Shown: positions 1 to 8,612, numbered from the stretch's first letter. The stretch: 64,000 bases of DNA from Bhargavaea sp. CC-171006 (GCF_009761675.1 NZ_QUZH01000028.1:1-64000), one strand, 5' to 3'. Program-made: numbers and translations. The notes: generated from the letters alone by a model not told the origin.

Positions 1-422
1 TCCACTACGATTCCGAAAGGAATGCCTATATCTGTCCGAACGGACAGGAACTCCGGTATTCGACCACCAATAAGCAGGGCTACCGGGAGTACAAATCGAA
101 CGGGGCCAAATGTGCAGGTTGTCCGCTGCTTGCTCAATGCACTCAAAGCAAGAATCATGTAAAAGTCATCACCCGGCATATCTGGCAGGACTACCTCGAT
201 CAGGCAGAGGCCATTCGGCTCACCCCAGAAAACAAAGAAATCTATGCAAGGCGGAAAGAGACCGTAGAACGCGGTTTCGGAGATGCCAAGGAGAAGTGTG
301 GCATGCGTTGGACAACCCTTCGTGGAAGGGCAAAAATGTCCATGCAGGCGATGCTTACTTTTGCTGCCCTGAATCTGAAGAGGTTGGCCTGCTGGACCTG
401 GGAGTCACCCGAACCGGCCTGA
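1..422 (+). mobile_element. IS1182-family transposase, 3' part (5' end outside window)
   Basis: The frame beginning at base 3 is open up to a TGA at 420-422 and gives about 139 residues of transposase C-terminus. It contains a Cys cluster (CAGCPLLAQC) followed by ETVERGFGDAKEK and a hydrophobic tail (AMLTFAALNLKRL). This order (zinc-like cysteines, then the final DDE glutamate region) is typical of IS1182-type transposases. The N-terminal DDE residues lie outside the window, so activity cannot be judged. The element probably ends shortly downstream, near 520-535, where a strong hairpin and a GTCTACAGTCTGAAA stretch sit; that end is an inference because the left end is not visible. Confidence 0.8.
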
Positions 423-483
423 CGGCCGGTCATTCCAAGGGGATTTAAGGAGAAAACCACGATAAATTTCCAATAAAATTACT

Positions 484-518
484 AAACGGACCTAGAGAGA
501 TTTCCTCTAGGTCCGTTT
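484..518 (+). terminator. 14-bp perfect hairpin at the end of the insertion sequence
   Basis: AAACGGACCTAGAG (484-497) pairs perfectly with 505-518 and is followed by TTTTG. It lies 62 bases after the transposase stop and can terminate transposase transcription and/or protect the next gene from readthrough. Confidence 0.65.
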
Positions 519-532
519 TGTCTACAGTCTGA

Positions 533-557
533 AACGGCGCCCAGGCGCCGTTTTTTT
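533..557 (+). terminator. Second GC-rich hairpin with T run
   Basis: AACGGCGCC (533-541) pairs with GGCGCCGTT (544-552), followed by a run of seven T (551-557). The loop is very short, but the stem is almost all G-C. It insulates the downstream gene. The rest of 558-691 shows no gene. Confidence 0.55.
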
Positions 558-691
558 ATTTGGAGGAAAGAGCATACGTGAGCTTTCCCGTTTCATCAGC
601 AAAGCTTGGGGACGAGAGGACTTTCGTATGCAAACTCCATGGATTCGCACGCGTCCCCGGTCCGTGACACTTTTTGTCTGTTTCCATGCTA

Positions 692-720
692 TTGCCCTTC
701 TTCAGAATGGGGTCTATAAT
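692..720 (+). promoter_or_regulatory. SigA-type promoter for the M20 amidohydrolase gene
   Basis: TTGCCC at 692-697, 17-base spacer, perfect TATAAT at 715-720; start codon 40 bases further on. Confidence 0.7.
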
Positions 721-760
721 AAATAACATTCAAATTATTTCGCCTACCGGAGGGATTTCA

Positions 761-1954
761 ATGACCGAACAGACAGTAAGCGCCGAAAGTTTGCAGGAAC
801 GCCTCTTCTCCAAACTGGAAGCTTCCAATGATGACATGATCAACATCCGCCGCTATCTTCATCAGCATCCGGAGCTTTCGTTCAAGGAATATAAAACAGC
901 CCAATACATCCAGGACTTTTATACTGAGCTCGGTGTCGAGTTCCGCGCGAATGTCGGCGGCAACGGTGTCGTCGCACGCATCAAGGGCGGCAAGCCCGGC
1001 AAGACGGTTGCGCTCCGCGCCGACTTCGATGCCCTGCCGATCCAGGACCAGAAAGACGTCGAATATAAGTCGACCGTTGACGGCGTCATGCATGCATGCG
1101 GACACGACGGCCACACGGCGACACTCCTGACGCTCGCCAAAGCGCTCCACGAGCTCCGCGATGAGCTGGCCGGCGAATATGTGATGATCCACCAGCATGC
1201 CGAGGAATTTGCCCCGGGCGGCGCCATTTCGATGATCGAGGACGGCTGCCTGGACGGTGTCGATGCCATCTTCGGCACGCACCTCTGGTCGCAGACGCCT
1301 TACGGCACGGTGGAATACCGTACAGGCCCGATCATGGCGGCAGCCGACCGGTTCGAGATCAAGGTTCAGGGCCGCGGAGGACACGGCGCGAACCCGCACC
1401 AGACAAAAGACGCCGTCGTCATCGGCTCCCAACTGGTCCAGAACCTCCAGCAGCTCGTTTCCCGCCGTGTTGACCCGATCGAATCGGCCGTCCTTTCCGT
1501 GGGCTCGTTCGTCGCAGAAAACGCGTTCAACGTTATCGCCGACTCTGCTGAACTCAAAGGCACGGTCCGCACGTTCCAGCCGGAAATCCGTGATCTCATG
1601 GAAAGCGAAATCGCCCGTGTCGTCAAAGGAACCGCAATCTCTACAGACAGCGAGATCGATTACAAATACTTCCGCGGTTATCCGGCTGTCGTCAACCATG
1701 CGGCAGAGACAGATTTCCTCGTGAAGACAATCGAGGGTCTCGAAGGCCTGGAAGCTGTGGAAGGCGCACCTCAGATGGGCGGCGAAGACTTCGCCTACTA
1801 TCTCGAGAACGTGCCGGGCACGTTCTTCTTCACCGGCGCCGCTCCGGAAGAGCCGTATCCGCACCACCACCCACGCTTCGACTTTGACGAGCGTGCAATG
1901 CTGCAGGCGGCGAAAATTCTTGGGGCTGCCGCGACAGGCTACCAAGGCGAATAA
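761..1954 (+). CDS. yhaA: M20 family amidohydrolase (YhaA-like)
   Basis: Zinc-dependent hydrolase of the M20D type, predicted to release acyl groups from N-acyl amino acids in the cytoplasm. The 397-residue product contains HACGHDGH (residues 111-118; Cys113 and His115 are metal-ligand positions) and MGGEDFAYY near the C-terminus. The ATG at 761 is chosen over an earlier in-frame ATG at 674 because CCGGAGGG lies seven bases upstream and the promoter at 692-720 would lie inside the longer frame. In B. subtilis yhaA follows the ecs genes, and here it is next to ecsBA with one gene between them. The substrate is not known from sequence. Confidence 0.85.
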   Translation: MTEQTVSAESLQERLFSKLEASNDDMINIRRYLHQHPELSFKEYKTAQYIQDFYTELGVEFRANVGGNGVVARIKGGKPGKTVALRADFDALPIQDQKDVEYKSTVDGVMHACGHDGHTATLLTLAKALHELRDELAGEYVMIHQHAEEFAPGGAISMIEDGCLDGVDAIFGTHLWSQTPYGTVEYRTGPIMAAADRFEIKVQGRGGHGANPHQTKDAVVIGSQLVQNLQQLVSRRVDPIESAVLSVGSFVAENAFNVIADSAELKGTVRTFQPEIRDLMESEIARVVKGTAISTDSEIDYKYFRGYPAVVNHAAETDFLVKTIEGLEGLEAVEGAPQMGGEDFAYYLENVPGTFFFTGAAPEEPYPHHHPRFDFDERAMLQAAKILGAAATGYQGE

Positions 1955-1998
1955 GATTTTTCAGTGGGGCTGACCAATAAGTAATTCTTGTATCTATG

Positions 1999-2125
1999 GC
2001 AAACAGCAGTGGCGTCGGGAGACTCCTGCGGGAATAGCGTTAGCCGAAGACCCCGCAGGACGGAGTCCGAGGAGGCTAAGGCAACGCCCGCGGAAAGCGA
2101 CGAGAGCCACTGCTGTTTGCTTTTT
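1999..2125 (+). repeat. Structured intergenic repeat, copy 1
   Basis: Bounded by a perfect 15-bp inverted repeat, GCAAACAGCAGTGGC (1999-2013) and its complement (2106-2120), followed by TTTTT. Inside are CGGGAGACTCCT (2016-2027), an inner 9-bp stem TCCTGCGGG (2024-2032) with CCCGCAGGA (2052-2060), and the core GCCCGCGGAAAGCGAC (2086-2101). The same core occurs at 11519-11534 and, reversed, at 51638-51652. It starts 45 bases after the amidohydrolase stop and may act as a large terminator or as an RNA element. Confidence 0.8.
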
Positions 2126-2237
2126 ATGCTGGAAATACACTTTTCAGACAAACTCTTTTTACATGGAGCAATTCTTGACCGTCGTCCGGCGCTGTTCCAA
2201 GATGGACAAAGACAACTGTTGTAAAGGATGAATCCTA

Positions 2238-3290
2238 ATGAGAGAGATCTATACAGACGTGGTCCAGTTCCGCGGATCGCACTATGATTTCGGTTATTTG
2301 CAAGGCGAACGGCTGCGCGACTCCTTGACGCTCCATAATCGCAGGACCAAGTGGCGGACGATGAAGCCCCGTTTCCACATCAATGTCCGCGAAGCGGAAG
2401 TCATCTTCGGCCGGTTCGCACCGCAGTTGTGGGAGGAGTTGAACGGCATGCGGGACGCGCTCGGCCTGCCGATGGAAGAGATTCTCCGGGACTTCGGCGG
2501 CTACCGGACAGAACCCGTCCGCGCGGGATGTTCGGTGCTGACAGGCAGTAACTTCATCGTGCGGAACTACGACTTCCATCCAAACACTTACGAAGGGCTC
2601 TATACCGTATTCCAACCCGATGACGGAGGCTACGCCATCATCGGGCCCGCCCAGCGGATCACCGGACGGATGGACGGCCTGAATGAAAAGGGCCTGGCGA
2701 TGGGCTACAACTTCACGAACCGGAAGCGGCCGGGTGACGGATTCGTCTGCTGGATGGTCGGCCGGCTGATCCTGGAGACATGCGCAGATGTGGAGGAGGC
2801 CGTCCGATTTCTGCAGGACCTCCCCCACCGCGGCTCATTCAGCTACAACCTGCTCGACAAAACCGGCAATCGTGCCCTTGTCGAAGCCGGTCCTCGCGGC
2901 GTCATCGTCAGGGAATCCGCTTACTGCACGAACCACTTTGAGCAGCAGACTGACGAAAACCGCCGCTACCTGAAAGATTCCATCGAGCGGATGGACGCCA
3001 TGAAGGAAAGGCCGGAAGCGTTGTCCGATGCCTTGCAGGCCTGGCGTCTCCTGAACGACACCGGCAAAGGCGTCTTCGCCGACAATTACAAAAGCTGGGC
3101 CGGCACGATTCATACTTCCGCCTACTTCCCGGAGACGCTCACCGCCTGGTTCGCACTTGGAGGGGACACAGATCCGGTCGAATTCGACTTCGCGGCCTGG
3201 CTCCGTGGTGACGACATCGAGCGGTCGACGATCACGGGACATGTCGGTACGGACATCGGATTTGCGAACATGGACAAGCTTCGGAACTGA
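2238..3290 (+). CDS. C45 family autoproteolytic acyltransferase/hydrolase
   Basis: Predicted N-terminal-nucleophile enzyme related to acyl-CoA:6-aminopenicillanate acyltransferase. The family cleaves itself before a cysteine, which becomes the nucleophile; here the candidate is Cys98 in RAGCSVL, followed by NFIVRNYDFHP, the usual surrounding motif. The 350-residue length fits the family. AAAGGA lies nine bases before the ATG. There is no signal peptide, so a cytoplasmic enzyme is likely. Its substrate cannot be read from the sequence. It lies between yhaA and ecsB, where B. subtilis has ecsC. Confidence 0.75.
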   Translation: MREIYTDVVQFRGSHYDFGYLQGERLRDSLTLHNRRTKWRTMKPRFHINVREAEVIFGRFAPQLWEELNGMRDALGLPMEEILRDFGGYRTEPVRAGCSVLTGSNFIVRNYDFHPNTYEGLYTVFQPDDGGYAIIGPAQRITGRMDGLNEKGLAMGYNFTNRKRPGDGFVCWMVGRLILETCADVEEAVRFLQDLPHRGSFSYNLLDKTGNRALVEAGPRGVIVRESAYCTNHFEQQTDENRRYLKDSIERMDAMKERPEALSDALQAWRLLNDTGKGVFADNYKSWAGTIHTSAYFPETLTAWFALGGDTDPVEFDFAAWLRGDDIERSTITGHVGTDIGFANMDKLRN

Positions 3291-3310
3291 CTGGAGTCTA
3301 CGACCTTTAG

Positions 3311-3394
3311 TGAGACGTTGCTATATTATATTGAGACGTTGACATATTACATTGAAACGTTGCTATATTTCATTGAGACGTTGACATATTGGCG
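3311..3394. repeat. 21-bp tandem array A, four units
   Basis: Four successive 21-base units start at 3311, 3332, 3353 and 3374, with consensus TGAGACGTTGnnATATTnnAT; alternate units carry GCTAT or GACAT. The array is AT-rich, unlike its surroundings, and lies between the convergent ends of the C45 gene and ecsB. Confidence 0.9.
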
Positions 3395-3411
3395 CAACGC
3401 GTAATATCCAC

Positions 3412-3447
3412 AAAAAAACTGGCTTCGCGCACTGCGAAGCCAGTTTT
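3412..3447. terminator. Bidirectional terminator between the C45 gene and ecsB
   Basis: AAAACTGGCTTCGC pairs with GCGAAGCCAGTTTT (3434-3447). An A run on the left and T run on the right allow termination in both directions. Confidence 0.85.
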
Positions 3448-3452
3448 CTTAT

Positions 3453-4652
3453 TTATTTCTTCCCCGACATGCGGAGCGTGATTTCCGAGATGACCAGCAC
3501 CGCTATGGCGAGCAGCAGCATCCCTGCCCCCATCCCGTACTGGAACCACGCTGCAACGAGAACCAGCACAGCCTGGATCACCTGCGCGCTGCGTACCGTG
3601 CGGCGCACCGCGGAAGCACGCACCGCCTCAGATACAGGATAAAGCCGGTCCATCCGGAACTCATGCTGGCTGGCGAGCGCGTCCCGCAGCTGATAGGCCG
3701 TCGCGAAAGCGAGCGCGCCGCTGAATACGGCCGCGACCGCCGGCATCGGGATAAAGAGCGCGCCGATCATCGAAATCGCGGTCAGCCGGACCCACAGGAG
3801 GAACAGGTCGTCCGACCGGATGAACGTCCTCATCGCGAGGTAGCGCGGCGAGGCTTTCGTTTCAAACGTTGCGTTTCCGTACACCCAGTCGAGCCAAGCC
3901 CTCCTGTGGACCGCTCCGCGCAGATGCGGAACGTCCGTGAACTGGTTGGCGAAGCGGTAGAACCGGCTCATCCGGCCGCGCTCCAGCTCGATAAAATGAA
4001 GGAACGGGAACGGCTTGCCTTCGCTCGTCCGCTGCTTCAGGGCACCATACACCACGATCGGGATCAGCAGTGCTGCGCCGAGCCACCATTTGCCGTACAT
4101 GGCAGCAACGAGCGGAATGGCCGTCAGGACAAACCGGATGGCACGGTCGCCCCAAGCGCCCTCTCCCTGCTCGGCCCACCGGTGGGCGAATTCGGTGCGC
4201 ACATTCCAGATATGGAGCGCGGCAATGCCGAGCACAAGGGCGAGCAGCCCGATCCCTCTGAGTCCGTAGACCGCATTAAGAAGCGGAATCGAGACAATAA
4301 AGGCCATGACCGGCAGCAGGATCCCCGAAACTGACGTCCACTTGAGCGCGCTCTGCATGTAGCCGCCGAGCTTTTCTTCCATCGGCAGGAAAAAGACGGC
4401 GTCCGCTTCTTTCAGAAGCGTCACAGGCGGCGCATAGGCAAGGATCGCAGCCAGGATGATGCCTGCCAGCGGAGCTGCCGGGAAATCCTCCGGCACGGTC
4501 TTTAGCCAGCCGCTGTACGCATAGCCCCCCGCTCCGATCAGAAAGACGAGGACGATGGCGAGGTGTCCGGTAAAGATGAACTTCGTGTAGCGCTGCAGCT
4601 CCTCCGTATAATGAGTGAAGCGGCTGCGCCACACATCACGCAGGCTGCCCAT
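3453..4652 (-). CDS. ecsB: ABC transporter permease EcsB
   Basis: Membrane subunit of the Ecs ABC exporter, which in B. subtilis affects protein secretion, regulated proteolysis and competence. The product is 399 residues (B. subtilis EcsB is about 408) with many hydrophobic segments, e.g. LAIVLVFLIGAGGYAY near residue 30 and a final MLLLAIAVLVISEITL. The ATG at 4652 is preferred because AGGGGAG lies seven bases upstream; the open frame extends further up inside ecsA without a matching signal. It overlaps the end of ecsA by 17 bases, implying translational coupling. No ecsC follows. Confidence 0.9.
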   Translation of the reverse strand: MGSLRDVWRSRFTHYTEELQRYTKFIFTGHLAIVLVFLIGAGGYAYSGWLKTVPEDFPAAPLAGIILAAILAYAPPVTLLKEADAVFFLPMEEKLGGYMQSALKWTSVSGILLPVMAFIVSIPLLNAVYGLRGIGLLALVLGIAALHIWNVRTEFAHRWAEQGEGAWGDRAIRFVLTAIPLVAAMYGKWWLGAALLIPIVVYGALKQRTSEGKPFPFLHFIELERGRMSRFYRFANQFTDVPHLRGAVHRRAWLDWVYGNATFETKASPRYLAMRTFIRSDDLFLLWVRLTAISMIGALFIPMPAVAAVFSGALAFATAYQLRDALASQHEFRMDRLYPVSEAVRASAVRRTVRSAQVIQAVLVLVAAWFQYGMGAGMLLLAIAVLVISEITLRMSGKK

Positions 4653-5385
4653 CGTCCGGCTCCCCTGCCATCTCGATATACAGATCATCGAGCGTCGCGC
4701 CCGGCATGCCAAACTGTTCGCGGAGCTCGTCCATCGTTCCGGCCGCGCGCATCCGGCCCTCATGCAAAAGCAGGATCCTGTCACAATATTTCTCGGCGGT
4801 CGCGAGAATATGCGTCGACATGAGGACCGAAGCCCCGTCCGCCTTTTTCTCGCTCATCTGCTCTAGCAAGGAGCGGATGCCGAGCGGGTCCAATCCGACA
4901 AACGGTTCGTCGATGATGTAGAGCGACGGATTCACGAGGAACGCGCACATGATCATCACCTTCTGCCGCATCCCCTTCGAGAAATGCGACGGGAACCAGC
5001 GCAGCCTCTTTTCCATCCGGAACTCCCGCAGGAGCGCCGATGACCTTGCCTCGAACACGTCCTTCGGAATGCCGTACGCCATCGCTGTCAGCTCCAGGTG
5101 CTCGCGGAGCGTCAGTTCATCATAAAGGACCGGCGTCTCGGGGATATAGGAAAATGAGCTTCTGTATTTCTCGGGATCATCCCGGAAAGCCGTTCCGCCG
5201 ATCCGGATTTCGCCTTCCGACGGCTCCATGAGACCGATGATATGCTTGATCGTCGTACTTTTCCCGGCGCCGTTCAGCCCGATGAGCCCGACCAGTTCAC
5301 CGGGGCCGACTTCAAATGACAAATCGTGAAGCACCGGCTTCCGTGTATATCCGCCTGTGATCTTTTCCACTTCCAATACGTTCAT
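4636..5385 (-). CDS. ecsA: ABC transporter ATP-binding protein EcsA
   Basis: ATPase partner of EcsB. The 249-residue product has Walker A GLNGAGKST (from residue 36), signature FSKGMRQKV, Walker B LYIIDEPF and a switch His in STHIL. The ATG at 5385 is used because it gives the canonical N-terminus MNVLEVEKI and has GGGGTGG upstream. It is divergent from hit with a gap of 123 bases, as in B. subtilis, and forms an operon with the overlapping ecsB. Confidence 0.93.
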   Translation of the reverse strand: MNVLEVEKITGGYTRKPVLHDLSFEVGPGELVGLIGLNGAGKSTTIKHIIGLMEPSEGEIRIGGTAFRDDPEKYRSSFSYIPETPVLYDELTLREHLELTAMAYGIPKDVFEARSSALLREFRMEKRLRWFPSHFSKGMRQKVMIMCAFLVNPSLYIIDEPFVGLDPLGIRSLLEQMSEKKADGASVLMSTHILATAEKYCDRILLLHEGRMRAAGTMDELREQFGMPGATLDDLYIEMAGEPDDGQPA

Positions 5386-5469
5386 GTTTCCACCCCATTC
5401 ATGCCTCCATTTTAGCAAATCCGGACCGGTTATGCCTCGAATCGCCGTCCTCTATTTTCTGAATATATG

Positions 5470-5489
5470 ATATCCTGTTGTCAGGATAT
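5470..5489. promoter_or_regulatory. 8-bp inverted repeat before hit
   Basis: ATATCCTG (5470-5477) and CAGGATAT (5482-5489) flank TTGT just upstream of the hit ribosome binding site and within the ecsA-hit divergent region. It could be an operator or a leader hairpin; no regulator is recognised. Confidence 0.35.
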
Positions 5490-5508
5490 GAAAAGGAGAT
5501 GTTGACCG

Positions 5509-5937
5509 ATGACCGAATGCATTTTCTGCAAAATGGTGGAAGGAGAAATTCCTGCAGCCAAAGTATATGAGGACGAGCATGTCCTCGCCTTCATGGACAT
5601 CATGCCGACGACAAAGGGCCATGTTCTGCTGATTCCAAAAGTGCACCGCGAAAACATCTATGAATTCAGCGAAGACGAGGCGGCACAGCTGTTCTCCGCT
5701 GCGCCAAAAATAGCGCGGGCGCTAAAAGCCGAGTTCGAGCCGGCCGGCATGAACCTCCTGAACAACACCGGAGCGGCCGCCAGCCAGAGTGTTTACCATT
5801 TCCACCTCCACTTCATCCCGCGCTATGATCGCCAGACGGACGGCTTCGGGCTGCATTGGGAAACGAAAGAAGACGAGTTCCCGAAAGAAAAGCTCCAGGA
5901 AATCGCCGAGGCGATCGGCGCACAAATTAAAAACTGA
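5509..5937 (+). CDS. hit: HIT family nucleotide-binding protein Hit
   Basis: Histidine-triad protein of the Hint type, which hydrolyses nucleoside phosphoramidates or related adenylates. The product has 142 residues, with CIFCKM at the N-terminus (zinc-type cysteines) and the triad HFHLHF (His97, His99, His101). AAAAGGAG lies upstream of the ATG with good spacing. It is divergent from ecsA, the conserved Bacillales arrangement. The physiological substrate is unknown. Confidence 0.93.
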   Translation: MTECIFCKMVEGEIPAAKVYEDEHVLAFMDIMPTTKGHVLLIPKVHRENIYEFSEDEAAQLFSAAPKIARALKAEFEPAGMNLLNNTGAAASQSVYHFHLHFIPRYDRQTDGFGLHWETKEDEFPKEKLQEIAEAIGAQIKN

Positions 5938-5941
5938 TAGA

Positions 5942-5970
5942 TTGAATATTTCATCCAAAAACGGTACAAT
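5942..5970 (+). promoter_or_regulatory. SigA-type promoter for trpP
   Basis: TTGAAT (5942-5947), 17-base spacer, TACAAT (5965-5970), starting directly after the hit stop codon. Confidence 0.65.
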
Positions 5971-6013
5971 CGGACTACAGCAACCCGCCGTCGGCCATAG
6001 GGCACGCCGGGGG

Positions 6014-6046
6014 TAGCAAAATTTAGCTTAGCTGAGGAGAGATGAG
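6014..6046 (+). promoter_or_regulatory. Predicted TRAP-binding site covering the trpP ribosome binding site
   Basis: Five NAG triplets at an exact five-base period, TAG 6024, TAG 6029, GAG 6034, GAG 6039 and GAG 6044, plus an isolated TAG at 6014, run through the Shine-Dalgarno region up to the ATG at 6049. TRAP (MtrB) binds (G/U)AG repeats with two- to three-base spacers, and trpP of B. subtilis is translationally repressed this way. No mtrB is visible in the window. Confidence 0.75.
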
Positions 6047-6048
6047 CA

Positions 6049-6573
6049 ATGAAAACGAAAAATCTGGTTTTGATGGCTTTACTGATTGGGATCGGGACTG
6101 CGCTGTATCTGGTGATTCCGGGGATCAACGGGGGCATGAAGCCCGACTTCATGCTGACGATGATGTTCATCGGCATCCTGCTGTTCCGCGACATCAAGAG
6201 CGTACTCGTCATGTCCGTATCCACCGGCATCCTGTCCGGCCTGTTTACGACATTCCCGGGCGGATTTATCCCGAACGTCATCGATAAGACGGTGACGGGG
6301 ATCGTCTTCTTCGGTGTGGTGCTCCTTCTCGGTAAGCTCGCCGACAAGCTTGCCGCGGCAACTGTTCTTGCCGCGCTTGGAACCGTTCTGTCGGGTTCGA
6401 TTTTCCTGTCCGTCGCGATTTTCGTGCTTGGCGGGGACTTCCCGTTCATGGCTCTATTCCTGACAGTCGTCGTTCCGGCCATCGCCATGAATGCCATCGC
6501 CTTCTTTATCATCTATCCGATCGTTCTCAGGCTCGCGCAGCGCTCGAACTATTCGACGGCGCCGTCCCTCTGA
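6049..6573 (+). CDS. trpP: Tryptophan transporter TrpP (YhaG)
   Basis: Small membrane protein for tryptophan uptake. The product has 174 residues with about five hydrophobic segments and family sequences such as GMKPDFMLTMMFIGI and FTTFPGGFIPNVIDK. GAGGAG precedes the ATG and is embedded in the TRAP-type triplets, so tryptophan-loaded TRAP would block initiation. In B. subtilis serC lies between this gene and hit on this chromosomal segment; it is absent here. Confidence 0.9.
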   Translation: MKTKNLVLMALLIGIGTALYLVIPGINGGMKPDFMLTMMFIGILLFRDIKSVLVMSVSTGILSGLFTTFPGGFIPNVIDKTVTGIVFFGVVLLLGKLADKLAAATVLAALGTVLSGSIFLSVAIFVLGGDFPFMALFLTVVVPAIAMNAIAFFIIYPIVLRLAQRSNYSTAPSL

Positions 6574-6587
6574 TCGGAACACCGACA

Positions 6588-6619
6588 AACACCCTGGCCG
6601 GAAACACGGCCGGGGTGTT
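6588..6619 (+). terminator. Terminator after trpP
   Basis: AACACCCTGGCC (6588-6599) pairs with GGCCGGGGTGTT (6608-6619), with one G-T pair. The T run is poor, so termination may be incomplete. Confidence 0.6.
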
Positions 6620-6705
6620 CGTCTGTTGTCGCTCCCTCTCCCCTCATGTTTTAATAAAGAGGCGGAAAGGAATATTGAACTATAGAGAGAAGGGAGAGTG
6701 CCCTC

Positions 6706-7068
6706 ATGAAAGCATCATCATTTTTCCTCGGACTCGCCGTCGGTGCTGCGGGCAGCGCTGCAGCAGTCCTGCTGAGCGCCCCGCAATCCGGCAAAGAGCT
6801 CCGTTATTCAGTGAAGAGCTCGTCCGATAACATGAAGCCGAAGATCGAAGATGTTAAAGCGAAAACCAATGACCTGAAAGCTTCGGTCATTCATCTGGTC
6901 AATGAAGCGAAGACCCGCTTCCCTGAAGTTGCGGATGAGCTGAAAACATCGGTCGACGTCTGGAACCGAGATACGGAACTGAACCGTGAGAGAATTCAAA
7001 AGCGTGTCCAGCAGATCCAGACTTCCATCGCCGAACTCGAACAGGCGGTCAGCTCCATCAAGAAATAA
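6706..7068 (+). CDS. yhaH: YtxH-domain protein YhaH
   Basis: 120-residue protein with an N-terminal hydrophobic glycine/alanine segment (FFLGLAVGAAGSAAAVLL), then LSAPQSGKELR, the hallmark of YtxH-type general stress proteins, and a long charged helical region likely to form a coiled coil. GAAGGGAGAG precedes the ATG. Predicted to be anchored in the membrane with the coil in the cytoplasm; molecular role unknown. Its position between trpP and hpr matches B. subtilis yhaH. Confidence 0.85.
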   Translation: MKASSFFLGLAVGAAGSAAAVLLSAPQSGKELRYSVKSSSDNMKPKIEDVKAKTNDLKASVIHLVNEAKTRFPEVADELKTSVDVWNRDTELNRERIQKRVQQIQTSIAELEQAVSSIKK

Positions 7069-7170
7069 GGTTCATCGGGAATTCACTCCCGACATACACA
7101 GGCGGCATCCGGACTGGTCGGATTGCCCCTGTAAATCGCCATTTTATCCGGCCGACAAGCGCCGGAGACG

Positions 7171-7206
7171 GACTCCGTATGCCGTAAGACGGCCGGAGTC
7201 TTTTTT
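7171..7206 (+). terminator. Terminator after yhaH
   Basis: GACTCCG (7171-7177) pairs with CGGAGTC (7194-7200), with an inner GCCGT/ACGGC stem and TTTTTT at 7201-7206. Confidence 0.85.
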
Positions 7207-7300
7207 CGTTTATTCTTTAACGGAATTGGCATCATCCTATGCAGATGAAGCCGCAATTTCCTGGCACACTTGCGAAATATTACGATTGTGACAAAAAGCC

Positions 7301-7334
7301 TTCATTGTCATCTATTTTATTGATATACTATTCT
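7301..7334 (+). promoter_or_regulatory. Promoter region of hpr
   Basis: Two overlapping readings are possible: TTCATT (7301) with 17 bases to TATACT (7324-7329), or TTGTCA (7305) with 18 bases to TATTCT (7329-7334). Either would start transcription about 30 bases before the TTG start. Confidence 0.5.
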
Positions 7335-7369
7335 TAAACTATCCGAACATTGAGAAAGAAGGTGAGAAA

Positions 7370-7972
7370 TTGGCGGAACAAACCTATAGCCTGCCTGAAG
7401 CCATGCTGTACAGCCAACGTATGGCCCAGCTTTCGAAAGCGCTGTGGAAAGCGGTTGAAAAAGACTGGCAGCAGTGGATTAAGCCGTTCGGCCTGAATAT
7501 CAATGAACACCATATCCTCTGGATTGCGGCGCATTTGAAAGGAGCGACAATTTCAGAGGTGGCGAAGTTCGGTGTCATGCACGTTTCAACAGCATTCAAC
7601 TTCTCCAAAAAATTGGAGGAACGCGGATATCTCTCTTTCTCCAAGCGCGAAGATGACAAGCGCAGTACATATGTCGAAGTGACCGAGCAGGGACACGGGC
7701 TTTTGCTAGAGATCAATAATCATTACTTCGACACGGAACATTCTGTTTTGGAGGGTTCACTTCCCGTCCGCCAGCTCTATGGCCGATTCCCTGAGTTCAT
7801 CGAACTGATGGCAGTGATTCGCAACATATACGGTGAAGATTTCATGAATATCTTTGAAGAGGGCTTCAGAAACATGGAGCAGCTGTACGGGAAAGAAGCA
7901 CAGGCCGAACGAGCCGCTGACGCCGGAGAAGCGGAAGTGCAATCCATAGAGGAAAAAGACGAAGTATCCTAA
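7370..7972 (+). CDS. hpr: MarR-type transition-state regulator Hpr (ScoC)
   Basis: 200-residue winged-helix DNA-binding protein. In B. subtilis Hpr/ScoC represses extracellular protease and sporulation genes. The segments [34 protein letters not shown] and [19 protein letters not shown] are nearly diagnostic. Translation starts at TTG (7370), with GAAGGTGAG upstream; no ATG fits this conserved N-terminus. The C-terminal 40 residues are acidic and variable, as in the family. Confidence 0.93.
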   Translation: MAEQTYSLPEAMLYSQRMAQLSKALWKAVEKDWQQWIKPFGLNINEHHILWIAAHLKGATISEVAKFGVMHVSTAFNFSKKLEERGYLSFSKREDDKRSTYVEVTEQGHGLLLEINNHYFDTEHSVLEGSLPVRQLYGRFPEFIELMAVIRNIYGEDFMNIFEEGFRNMEQLYGKEAQAERAADAGEAEVQSIEEKDEVS

Positions 7973-8069
7973 ACTTGGATTTTTTCATTTAAAACGGTTG
8001 ATTTTTTTCGCGAATCGCAGTACGGTATGTATCGTCCAATTTGGGAATTCACTAAAGGAGATGCAACTG

Positions 8070-8612
8070 ATGCGATGCTGGAAGACCATCAATGTGAAAA
8101 AGCATTACGGGCTCAGCCGTCTGTTCCTGCTTTCTTCCATCCTGATGATTGCCGTCTTCATTTTTTCATATATCGGTTTTGAACTCACCCGGGAAACCGG
8201 CAGGTCCGATGCGTTTTTCGCTGTATTCCTCGTCTCGGTGGTTCTGCTGTACCCGATCCACAAAGTGATCCACTTCGCGGCCCTATGGAGATACCGTAAG
8301 CGGATCACGCTTGTCATCAACCGGGACTGGGCCTTTTTCCCGCTCTTCCTGCTTCGCATTTGCGAGCCGATTCCGAAAAACCGATTCGCCGTCTCTCTAG
8401 TGGCACCGTTTTTTATCCTTAACCCGCTATTTGTTGCAGGTGGAATCCTCCTGCCGGCGTTTTCGCATTATTTTACGGCACTGCTCGCCTACCACTGTGG
8501 CATCTGCCTGATCGATTTCGTCTATTTCAAGAACCTTTCGCGTTCTCCGAAGGCGTGCTATATCGAAGAAAACGACAACGGCTACGAAATTCTGGTACCA
8601 CTGCCAGATTGA
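8070..8612 (+). CDS. DUF3267-type membrane protein
   Basis: 180-residue polytopic membrane protein. It shows four to five hydrophobic segments and, in the second, HKVIHF, which resembles the degenerate zinc-protease motif of DUF3267 proteins (remote relatives of site-2 proteases). The ATG at 8070 is chosen because AGGAG lies nine bases upstream; an in-frame ATG at 8061 abuts the Shine-Dalgarno and a longer frame has no signal. The catalytic Glu is replaced (HKVIH), so protease activity is doubtful. Confidence 0.6.
   Translation: MRCWKTINVKKHYGLSRLFLLSSILMIAVFIFSYIGFELTRETGRSDAFFAVFLVSVVLLYPIHKVIHFAALWRYRKRITLVINRDWAFFPLFLLRICEPIPKNRFAVSLVAPFFILNPLFVAGGILLPAFSHYFTALLAYHCGICLIDFVYFKNLSRSPKACYIEENDNGYEILVPLPD

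Noticed and set aside
674-760. N-terminal extension of the amidohydrolase to ATG 674
   Set aside because: It would place the TATAAT promoter inside the gene and lacks a Shine-Dalgarno; the ATG at 761 has both signals in order.
4653-4784. Longer EcsB start within ecsA
   Set aside because: The extra 44 residues are a shadow of ecsA codons (Cys/Arg/Ser-rich), while AGGGGAG marks the ATG at 4652.
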